Source: an uncultured Enterobacter sp. (GTDB taxonomy: Bacteria > Pseudomonadota > Gammaproteobacteria > Enterobacterales > Enterobacteriaceae). From it: a DNA stretch of 9,305 bases. Positions within the stretch are counted from its first letter, which is position 1. Each line of letters begins with the position of its first letter. A program made the translations under genes and the position numbers. Location: assembly GCA_946477805.1 (NCBI GenBank), contig CAMKZP010000109.1:1-9305 (forward strand), given 5' to 3'. Below the pieces are notes generated by a model, which saw only the letters and a list, made by a program, of their open reading frames with translations, made no database searches and had not been told where the DNA came from. Shown here one piece after another: positions 1-5,205 of this stretch.

Positions 1-869
1 ATCAGGAAGTGATCACCTACAGCTTCGTCGATCCTAAGCTGCAGCAGCTGATCCACCCGGGCCAGGAGGCACTGATCCTGCCAAGCCCAATCTCCAGCGA
101 AATGTCTGCGATGCGTCTCTCTCTGTGGACCGGCCTGCTGGGCACCATTGTTTATAACCAGAACCGTCAGCAAAACCGCGTGCGTATTTTCGAAAGCGGT
201 TTGCGCTTTGTACCGGATACTCAGGCGAATTTAGGCATCCGTCAGGATCTCATGCTGGCCGGCGCTATTAGCGGTAACCGCTATGAAGAGCACTGGGATC
301 TGGCAAAAAGCACGGTTGATTTCTATGATATGAAGGGCGATCTGGAAGCGATTCTGGATCTGACCGGTAAATTGTCTGAAATTGAATTCCGCGCAGAAGC
401 CATTCCTGCCCTGCATCCGGGCCAGAGTGCAGCCATTTATCTGGACGGCAAACGCGTTGGTTTCATTGGCGTTGTGCACCCTGAGCTGGAACGTAAGCTC
501 GACCTCAATGGCCGTACCATCGTCTTTGAGCTGGAGTGGAACCCGGTCGCAGACCGCGTCATTCCTCAGGCGCAGGACGTATCGCGCTTCCCGGCGAACC
601 GCCGTGATATCGCAGTTGTGGTCGCTGAAAATGTGCCTGCAGCAGATATTTTGGCCGAATGTAAGAAAGTTGGCGTAAATCAGGTAGTTGGCGTAAACTT
701 ATTTGACGTGTACCGCGGCAAGGGCGTAGCAGAAGGTTTCAAGAGCCTCGCTATTAGCCTTATCCTTCAGGATACCAGCCGTACACTCGAAGAAGAGGAG
801 ATTGCCGCTACCGTCGCCAAATGTGTAGAGGCATTAAAAGAGCGATTCCAGGCATCATTGAGGGATTGA
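1..869 (+). CDS. pheT: Phenylalanyl-tRNA synthetase beta subunit, C-terminal part (5' end outside window)
   Basis: Class II aminoacyl-tRNA synthetase subunit; the cytosolic alpha2beta2 enzyme charges tRNA-Phe. The frame is open from the window edge (first whole codon at base 3, residues QEVITYSF) to TGA at 867-869, giving 288 visible residues of a protein that is about 795 aa in E. coli. The visible part holds the catalytic-like core folds of the beta subunit (for example RLSLWTGLL and RIFESGLRF). From about visible residue 193 (SRFPANRRDIAVVV) it holds the C-terminal ferredoxin-fold anticodon-binding domain, ending KERFQASLRD as in E. coli. An in-frame GTG at base 9 is only an internal codon, not the start. 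The ihfA start follows four bases after the stop, as in the E. coli pheST-ihfA cluster, where ihfA is partly read from the pheST promoter. Nothing is broken. Identification is from recalled E. coli sequence and synteny. Confidence 0.98.
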   Translation, partial: QEVITYSFVDPKLQQLIHPGQEALILPSPISSEMSAMRLSLWTGLLGTIVYNQNRQQNRVRIFESGLRFVPDTQANLGIRQDLMLAGAISGNRYEEHWDLAKSTVDFYDMKGDLEAILDLTGKLSEIEFRAEAIPALHPGQSAAIYLDGKRVGFIGVVHPELERKLDLNGRTIVFELEWNPVADRVIPQAQDVSRFPANRRDIAVVVAENVPAADILAECKKVGVNQVVGVNLFDVYRGKGVAEGFKSLAISLILQDTSRTLEEEEIAATVAKCVEALKERFQASLRD

Positions 870-873
870 ACCT

Positions 874-1173
874 ATGGCGCTTACAAAAGCTGAAATGTCA
901 GAATATCTGTTTGATAAGCTTGGGCTTAGCAAACGGGATGCTAAAGAGCTGGTAGAGCTGTTTTTCGAAGAGATCCGTCGTGCTCTGGAAAATGGTGAGC
1001 AGGTAAAACTCTCCGGTTTTGGCAATTTTGATTTGCGAGACAAAAACCAACGTCCGGGCCGTAACCCGAAGACGGGGGAAGATATTCCCATTACAGCCCG
1101 CCGCGTGGTGACCTTCAGACCCGGCCAGAAGTTAAAAAGCCGTGTCGAAAACGCAACGCCCAAAGCAGAGTAA
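874..1173 (+). CDS. ihfA: Integration host factor subunit alpha
   Basis: IHF-alpha pairs with IHF-beta to form the sequence-specific DNA-bending heterodimer used in recombination, replication initiation and sigma-54 promoter control. The 99-aa product has the full HU/IHF fold: an N-terminal helical dimerisation part (MALTKAEMSEYLFDKLGLSK), the GFGNFDLR sheet, and the beta-arm RPGRNPKTGEDIPI with Pro65, which intercalates into DNA at the kink. Against the recalled E. coli protein only the tail appears to differ (ATPKAE instead of ASPKDE). ATG at 874 is chosen because the length matches the family exactly. The preceding AGGGATTGAACCT, which includes the pheT stop, gives a modest ribosome site and suggests coupling to pheT. 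In E. coli a further ihfA promoter lies inside pheT and IHF represses its own synthesis; I did not identify those elements here. A terminator follows 12 bases after the stop. Confidence 0.99.
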   Translation: MALTKAEMSEYLFDKLGLSKRDAKELVELFFEEIRRALENGEQVKLSGFGNFDLRDKNQRPGRNPKTGEDIPITARRVVTFRPGQKLKSRVENATPKAE

Positions 1174-1185
1174 TATGAACTAACT

Positions 1186-1212
1186 AAAAAGGCCGCAGCA
1201 GCGGCCTTTTTT
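1186..1212 (+). terminator. Intrinsic terminator after ihfA
   Basis: A perfect 11-bp stem AAAAAGGCCGC / GCGGCCTTTTT (1186-1196 and 1201-1211) closes a four-base AGCA loop and runs into a T tract (1207-1212, then TTC). The GC core is GGCCGC/GCGGCC. It starts 12 bases after the ihfA stop, so it ends the pheT-ihfA transcript and separates it from btuC. The A-run on the upstream side makes it symmetrical enough to work in the other direction too. Confidence 0.95.
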
Positions 1213-1214
1213 CT

Positions 1215-1244
1215 TTGCGCTATTTAGCAAACCCGCCGTAAAAT
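1215..1244 (+). promoter_or_regulatory. Possible sigma-70 promoter for btuC
   Basis: Between the ihfA terminator and btuC the best match I find is TTGCGC (1215-1220), an 18-base spacer and TAAAAT (1239-1244). The -10 is good (5 of 6) but the -35 is poor (3 of 6), so this is only a candidate. The rest of the 65-base gap (up to 1277) is AT-rich and shows no cobalamin-riboswitch structure. That fits established knowledge that btuCED in E. coli, unlike btuB, is not B12-repressed. Confidence 0.25.
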
Positions 1245-1277
1245 CAATTACATCTCACACTAATTAAAACCCTGTTT

Positions 1278-2258
1278 ATGCTTGATCTTGCCCATCGCCA
1301 ACAGCAGTCCGACCGACGCCGCCTGCTTGTGCTTCTGCTGCTCCTCCTTGCCGCCACGGCCATCAGCCTGTGCGCGGGTGACAGGTGGCTGGGCCCCGAG
1401 CGCTGGTTTGGCCCTGACGGACGGCTGTTTGTCTGGCAGATACGCCTGCCGCGCACGCTGGCGGTGATACTGGTTGGCGCTGCGCTGGCGCTGTGTGGCA
1501 CGATTATGCAGGCGCTGTTTGAAAATCCGCTGGCGGAGCCGGGGCTGCTCGGCGTGTCAAACGGCGCAGGCGTCGGGCTGATCGCCGCCGTCATGCTGGG
1601 GGGCGGCGAGCTGTCGACCTGGGGCATCAGCCTGAGTGCAATCCTCGGGGCCCTGCTCATCACGCTCGTGCTGCTGCGCTTTGCCCGCCGCCATCTGTCG
1701 ACGAGCCGGCTTCTGCTTGCCGGCGTAGCGCTGGGGATCATCTGCAGCGCGCTCATGACCTGGGCCGTCTACTTCTCCACCTCCTTTGATTTGCGCCAGC
1801 TCATGTACTGGATGATGGGCGGCTTCGGCGGCGTCGACTGGAAGCAGGGCTGGCTGATGGTGCTGCTTATTCCGGTCATGCTCTGGGCGGCTTTCCAGGC
1901 GCAGCCGCTCAACGTTCTCGCTCTGGGGGAAACCTCCGCCCGCCAGCTCGGCATGTCGCTGGGGTTATGGCGCAACGTGCTGGTGATTGCTATCGGCTGG
2001 ATGGTTGGCGTGAGCGTGGCGCTGGCCGGAGCGATTGGTTTTATCGGGCTTGTTATCCCGCACATGCTGCGGTTAAGCGGTATCACCGATCACCGCACGC
2101 TGCTTCCGGCTTCGGCCGCTGCAGGGGCCGCCACGCTGCTGGTTGCCGATATCATCGCCCGGCTCGCCCTGACGGCCGCAGAGCTGCCGATCGGCGTGGT
2201 CACCGCCACGCTGGGCGCGCCGGTGTTTATCTGGCTACTATTAAAGGCCGGACGTTAA
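1278..2258 (+). CDS. btuC: Vitamin B12 ABC transporter permease
   Basis: Inner-membrane permease of the BtuC2D2F cobalamin importer (FecCD family, ten transmembrane helices per subunit). The protein is 326 aa, the same as E. coli BtuC. Visible marks are a first hydrophobic helix (about 14-33), RLPRTL after residue 56, the family signature NPLAEPGLLGVSNGAG (83-98), the conserved TSRLLLAGVALGIICSALMT stretch (142-161), the cytoplasmic coupling segment ALGETSARQLG (215-225) that contacts BtuD, GAIGFIGLVIPH (251-262), and the C-terminal PIGVVTATLGAP (304-315). The start ATG has no clear Shine-Dalgarno sequence before it (AACCCTGTTT) but gives the exact family length. btuE follows after 33 bases and btuD after that, forming one operon. 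The periplasmic partner BtuF is encoded elsewhere. Closest alternative is another FecCD permease, excluded by near-complete identity to recalled BtuC motifs and by its neighbours. Confidence 0.98.
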   Translation: MLDLAHRQQQSDRRRLLVLLLLLLAATAISLCAGDRWLGPERWFGPDGRLFVWQIRLPRTLAVILVGAALALCGTIMQALFENPLAEPGLLGVSNGAGVGLIAAVMLGGGELSTWGISLSAILGALLITLVLLRFARRHLSTSRLLLAGVALGIICSALMTWAVYFSTSFDLRQLMYWMMGGFGGVDWKQGWLMVLLIPVMLWAAFQAQPLNVLALGETSARQLGMSLGLWRNVLVIAIGWMVGVSVALAGAIGFIGLVIPHMLRLSGITDHRTLLPASAAAGAATLLVADIIARLALTAAELPIGVVTATLGAPVFIWLLLKAGR

Positions 2259-2291
2259 ATCACGATCCGTAAGACAACCTGAGGGAATGCT

Positions 2292-2843
2292 ATGCAGTCT
2301 GATATTCTGAATACCGAAGTGACCACCATTGACGGCGAGAACACCACGCTGGAAGGCTACAGGGGCAACGTGCTGCTCATTGTGAACGTTGCCTCGAAAT
2401 GTGGCCTGACGCCGCAGTACGAGCAGCTGGAGAACATCCAGAAGGCGTGGGAGAAAGACGGTTTTACCGTGCTGGGCTTCCCGTGCAACCAGTTCCTGGG
2501 CCAGGAGCCGGGCAGCGAAGAAGAGATCAAAACGTTCTGCAGCACCACCTACGGCGTGACGTTCCCAATGTTCAGCAAAATCGACGTTAACGGGGAAAAT
2601 CGCCACCCGCTGTATGCGAAGCTGATTGCCGCCGCGCCAACGGCCGTTGCGCCAGAAGAGAGCGGTTTTTACGAACGCATGGCGAGCAAAGGGCGCGCGC
2701 CGCTCTATCCGGACGATATTCTGTGGAATTTCGAGAAATTCCTCATTGGCCGCGACGGCCAGGTTGTTCAGCGCTTCTCTCCGGATATGACGCCCGAAGA
2801 CCCGATCGTCATGGAGTCTATCAAGCTGGCGCTGGCGAAATAA
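2292..2843 (+). CDS. btuE: Glutathione-peroxidase-family thiol peroxidase
   Basis: Non-selenium glutathione peroxidase homologue that reduces hydrogen and organic peroxides; E. coli BtuE can use thioredoxin as reductant. It is 183 aa, the usual length. The catalytic tetrad is visible: peroxidatic Cys37 in NVASKCGLTPQY, Gln67 in GFPCNQFLGQEPG, and Trp145-Asn146 in ILWNFEKF. Cys83 (TFCSTTYGV) matches the position of the resolving Cys of thioredoxin-dependent family members such as yeast Gpx3, so a Cys37-Cys83 disulphide mechanism is likely (inference). Cys65 is a third cysteine. There is no signal peptide, so it is cytosolic. The start is supported by GAGGGA at 2281-2286. The stop TAA shares its last A with the btuD ATG, so it is translationally coupled to the transporter genes, yet in E. 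coli btuE is not required for B12 uptake. Confidence 0.98.
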   Translation: MQSDILNTEVTTIDGENTTLEGYRGNVLLIVNVASKCGLTPQYEQLENIQKAWEKDGFTVLGFPCNQFLGQEPGSEEEIKTFCSTTYGVTFPMFSKIDVNGENRHPLYAKLIAAAPTAVAPEESGFYERMASKGRAPLYPDDILWNFEKFLIGRDGQVVQRFSPDMTPEDPIVMESIKLALAK

Positions 2844-3598
2844 TGACCCTGCTGATGCAGCTCACGGACGTTGCCAGCCGGGGACGTCTGGAGCCCGTGA
2901 CCGCCTGCGTCAGGGCAGGCGAAATCCTGCACCTGGTGGGGCCGAACGGGGCAGGAAAGAGCACGCTGCTTGCGCGGATGGCGGGGATGGCCGCCGGAGA
3001 GGGGGAGGTCACTCTGCTTGACCACTCCCTTGCCGACTGGTCCCCCGCGTCGCTGGCCCACCGGCGTAGCTATTTAGTGCAGCAGCAGGTGCCGCCGTTC
3101 GCGATGCCGGTCTGGCACTATCTGGCGCTGCATCAGCATGATAAAAATCACGCCTTGCTTCTGAAAGAGGTCGCTTTGTCACTGGGTCTGGAAAACAAAC
3201 TGACCCGGCCAGCGAGCCAGCTTTCCGGCGGCGAGTGGCAGCGCGTACGTCTGGCGGCGGCGATCCTGCAGATCCATCCTGCGGGGAATCCTCACGGGTG
3301 CCTGCTGCTTCTGGACGAGCCGATGAGCGGCCTCGACGTTGCGCAGCAGGCGGCTCTGGATGCGCTGCTCGGTGCGCTTTCCCGTCAGGGCATTGCCGTT
3401 GTGATGAGTAGCCACGATTTGAACCATACGCTGCGCCACGCGCATCGGGTGTGGCTGCTGGCGCGAGGGAAGCTGATTGCCAGCGGCACGCGTGACGCCG
3501 TGCTGACGCCGCCGCACCTCGCCAGCGCCTATAATATGTCGTTTCGCAGGCTGGATATCGAGGGGCACAAGATGCTCATATCCACCGCGCAGGCGTAA
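2843..3598 (+). CDS. btuD: Vitamin B12 ABC transporter ATP-binding protein
   Basis: Cytoplasmic ATPase that drives BtuC. I chose ATG at 2843, overlapping the btuE stop by one base (TAATG), which gives 251 aa against 249 in E. coli and begins MTLLMQLTDVA. An in-frame GTG 120 bases upstream (2723) lies inside btuE and is not credible. All ABC motifs are intact: Walker A GPNGAGKST (33-41), Q-loop Gln80, signature LSGGEWQRVRLA (127-138), Walker B LLLLDEP (154-160, catalytic Glu159), D-loop GLD, and switch His191 (SSHDLNH). The tail RRLDIEGHKMLIST is BtuD-typical; the last three residues (AQA) look like a lineage extension. It completes the btuCED operon. A 74-base gap without a convincing terminator leads to nlpC, so some read-through is likely. 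Confidence 0.98.
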   Translation: MTLLMQLTDVASRGRLEPVTACVRAGEILHLVGPNGAGKSTLLARMAGMAAGEGEVTLLDHSLADWSPASLAHRRSYLVQQQVPPFAMPVWHYLALHQHDKNHALLLKEVALSLGLENKLTRPASQLSGGEWQRVRLAAAILQIHPAGNPHGCLLLLDEPMSGLDVAQQAALDALLGALSRQGIAVVMSSHDLNHTLRHAHRVWLLARGKLIASGTRDAVLTPPHLASAYNMSFRRLDIEGHKMLISTAQA

Positions 3599-3672
3599 CC
3601 GTTTCTTGCGCGGCGGCGTATATGCAGGCTAAATTACGGAAAGAATAAAAAAAGCAGAGGATTCGTCTGAAT

Positions 3673-4137
3673 ATGCGATTCTGGTTTCTCCTGATGGCGG
3701 CGTTATTTCTTGCGGGATGCAGCAGCCACCGTGCGCCGCCGCCTAATCCACGGCTTTCAGATTCAATAACGGTCATCGCCAGCCTGAACGATCAGCTGAG
3801 CAACTGGCGCGGCACGCCCTATCGCTATGGCGGCATGACGCGTCGGGGGGTGGATTGCTCCGGTTTCGTGCTGATGACGTTTCGCGATAAGTTTGATCTA
3901 CAGCTTCCTCGCGAAACGCGCAAACAGGCGGAAATCGGGACTGAAATTGATAAAGGGGATTTACTCCCGGGCGACCTGGTATTTTTCAAAACGGGCTCGG
4001 GTGAGAGCGGTTTGCATGTGGGCATTTATGATACCGATAACCAGTTCATTCATGCCTCGACCAGCCGCGGGGTGATGCGGTCGTCGCTGGATAATGTTTA
4101 CTGGCGCAAAAACTTCTGGCAGGCCAGACGTATTTAG
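3673..4137 (+). CDS. nlpC: NlpC/P60-family lipoprotein, probable peptidoglycan endopeptidase
   Basis: Lipid-anchored papain-like cysteine peptidase of the NlpC/P60 family; the family cuts the gamma-D-Glu-diamino acid bond of stem peptides. The 154-aa product has a short signal peptide with lipobox LAGC, lipidated at Cys16. Ser17 follows, so by the +2 rule it should be sent to the outer membrane. The single catalytic domain shows GTPYRYGG, nucleophile Cys62 in GVDCSGF, general base His115 in GLHVGIY and third polar residue His127 in FIHAS. The C-terminus VYWRKNFWQARRI is as in E. coli. AGAGGA at 3656-3661 is a plausible ribosome site, though about 11 bases from the ATG. The gene lies downstream of btuD as in E. 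coli and is followed by a probable terminator, so it closes this transcription unit. The family assignment is certain; the exact substrate is inferred. Confidence 0.97.
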   Translation: MRFWFLLMAALFLAGCSSHRAPPPNPRLSDSITVIASLNDQLSNWRGTPYRYGGMTRRGVDCSGFVLMTFRDKFDLQLPRETRKQAEIGTEIDKGDLLPGDLVFFKTGSGESGLHVGIYDTDNQFIHASTSRGVMRSSLDNVYWRKNFWQARRI

Positions 4138-4163
4138 CCCGCGATAGCGTGTCGGTTCTGTTC

Positions 4164-4195
4164 GCCTGGCGGCTATTAAATGGCGTCAGGCTTTT
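4164..4195 (+). terminator. Probable intrinsic terminator after nlpC
   Basis: An 8-bp stem GCCTGGCG / CGTCAGGC (4164-4171 and 4184-4191, one G-U pair) with a 12-base loop is followed directly by TTTT (4192-4195), then CTC. It begins 26 bases after the nlpC stop. The short T tract and long loop make it weaker than the ihfA terminator. Confidence 0.6.
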
Positions 4196-4430
4196 CTCAA
4201 TGAGATGATTAAAGTTAAATTCACCCGGAATTACGGGTGTCCGTATGTGTCTGTTTTATCTAAAACTGGCTATTATTCATTAACCAGGATAAAATTATTT
4301 TAGATTCAGGGATAAATCTGAAAATTAATACGGAACTAATGAAATTAATCTTCTTAAAATCAATGCAGTGGAATTGTGCCTGCAATTGCTCCAGGATGTT
4401 CTCACTCATCTTTAATGCGGGGCGAGCGCG
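4196..4430 (+). promoter_or_regulatory. AT-rich, structured leader region before ydiV
   Basis: No established gene lies here. The stretch is clearly richer in A and T than its flanks. Two inverted repeats are visible. CACCCG / CGGGTG (4222-4227 and 4234-4239, loop GAATTA) lacks a T tract. TTTTAGATT / AATCT-G-AAAA (4298-4306 and 4315-4324, loop CAGGGATA, one bulged G) is a longer AT-rich stem. TATTAT at 4271-4276 could be a -10 box but has no good -35 at 16-18 bases. The bases just before ydiV (GCGGGGCGAGCGCG) give only a poor ribosome site. In E. coli, ydiV is known to be weakly translated while Salmonella ydiV is nutrient-regulated, so structure here may matter for expression; that link is inference. 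Confidence 0.45.
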
Positions 4431-4434
4431 ATGA
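4339..4434 (+). CDS. Possible 31-aa leader peptide overlapping the ydiV start
   Basis: An open frame from ATG at 4339 ends in TGA at 4432-4434, so its stop overlaps the ydiV ATG as ATGA, the usual geometry of translational coupling. The product would start MKLIFLKS, contain three cysteines in WNCACNCS, and end FNAGRAR. A weak CGGA lies four bases before the ATG. Internal in-frame ATGs at 4363 and 4396 could give 23-aa or 12-aa versions. I do not recognise the peptide. It sits in AT-rich DNA, has no strong ribosome site, and could be chance. Only comparative conservation would make it a gene. Confidence 0.15.
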   Translation: MKLIFLKSMQWNCACNCSRMFSLIFNAGRAR

Positions 4435-5144
4435 TTATCACGCTGGATAATGCTTACCAGTCGGAACTTTTACTTTTACCCGCGCGTAATAGTGCAGGGG
4501 AGCTTAAAGGTTTAGACATTTTGGTTAACTTTGCTGGCGCAGGCACGAACGTCAGGATCCCCACTGAGCTGGTTATCCCGCATCTCTCCAAAGAAGAAGA
4601 GTTGGCGCTTTTTCATGAAAAACTGCAGCTGCTCGATACCTGTAAACTGTTCTTTATCCAGCATAACCTAATTGCATGGATAAATATTACACCTGTAATT
4701 GTTGAGTTTTTATTAAGTGATGGGAACGCTGTTTCAATTTTTGAGCGTTATCCTTTCCTTGAGCTGAGTGTTAATGAGAATTATCCAGGTTTAAATAAGG
4801 GCAAAGACGATCCCGAACTGGCGAGAATGGCGATCCATTTTCCGCTGGTGCTGGCTAATTTCGGTGCGGGAGCGGTATCCCTAAAACCGGTTTACGACGG
4901 TTTATTTAAAAGAGTAATACTGGATAAAGGTTTTATTCAGCAGCGTATCACGGAACTTTCATTCGAACCTTTTATGCGTGCAATTCTGTGGCAAATTACG
5001 CCGCACTGCCAGTCGGTAATGGTCTCCGGGGTTGACGATCACGGCATTTTACAGCGCGTGCTGCCCTTTAATTTTGGCGCTATGCAGGGAAGTCTCTGGC
5101 CCGCGGTCCCGGCAGAGCAGGTGACAACGCTCGTTCAGCGATAA
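4431..5144 (+). CDS. ydiV: Degenerate EAL-domain anti-FlhD4C2 factor YdiV (RflP)
   Basis: YdiV is an enzymatically inactive EAL-fold protein. In Salmonella and E. coli it binds FlhD, blocks the flagellar master regulator FlhD4C2 and directs it to ClpXP, linking poor nutrition to loss of motility. The 237-aa length equals E. coli YdiV. Matching segments include VRIPTELVI (41-49), FFIQHNLIAWINITP (74-88), NENYPGLNKGKD (115-126), YDGLFKRVILDKGFIQQ (155-171) and the terminus PAEQVTTLVQR. The catalytic EAL motif is lost (GLDILVNF at 27-34), and the DDFGTG metal/loop motif is replaced by LANFGAG (141-147), so no c-di-GMP phosphodiesterase activity is expected. The start ATG has a poor ribosome site, and a small upstream frame overlaps it. 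Base composition is AT-richer than in both neighbours. ydiU follows in the same direction after 61 bases. Identity to E. coli is only moderate but spread over the whole length. Confidence 0.95.
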   Translation: MIITLDNAYQSELLLLPARNSAGELKGLDILVNFAGAGTNVRIPTELVIPHLSKEEELALFHEKLQLLDTCKLFFIQHNLIAWINITPVIVEFLLSDGNAVSIFERYPFLELSVNENYPGLNKGKDDPELARMAIHFPLVLANFGAGAVSLKPVYDGLFKRVILDKGFIQQRITELSFEPFMRAILWQITPHCQSVMVSGVDDHGILQRVLPFNFGAMQGSLWPAVPAEQVTTLVQR

Positions 5145-5154
5145 CCCCTTTTTT

Positions 5155-5201
5155 CACCCGTGTTTAAGTCCGGGTAAACCCTCTACACTAAAAGCAGGAG
5201 G
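5155..5201 (+). promoter_or_regulatory. ydiV-ydiU intergenic hairpin and strong ribosome site
   Basis: ACCCG / CGGGT (5156-5160 and 5171-5175) can pair across a ten-base loop. It has no T tract behind it, so it does not look like a terminator. A competing pairing GTTTA / TAAAC (5162-5166 and 5174-5178) is possible. TACACT at 5184-5189 is a weak -10 candidate without a good -35. AGGAGG at 5196-5201, four bases before the ydiU ATG, is a near-perfect Shine-Dalgarno sequence and fixes that start. Confidence 0.4.
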
Positions 5202-5205
5202 ACCT

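Noticed and set aside
1214..1277. Cobalamin riboswitch before btuC
   Set aside because: The 65-base gap is too short and shows no B12-box or multi-stem structure.
1244..1756. A 170-codon minus-strand frame over the btuC start
   Set aside because: Ser/Arg-rich shadow of btuC with no family resemblance; btuC on the plus strand matches its family over the full length.
2723..2842. Longer in-frame N-terminus for btuD from a GTG
   Set aside because: It lies inside btuE and would add 40 residues absent from the family; ATG at 2843 gives the expected length and coupled overlap.
3599..3672. Terminator or promoter between btuD and nlpC
   Set aside because: No stem followed by a T tract and no -35/-10 pair better than chance; the gap looks like a plain operon spacer with a ribosome site near its end.
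4431..4460. Fur-box-like GATTATC ... GATAATG at the ydiV start
   Set aside because: Only half-site resemblance with wrong spacing for the 19-base Fur consensus, and it is within coding sequence.
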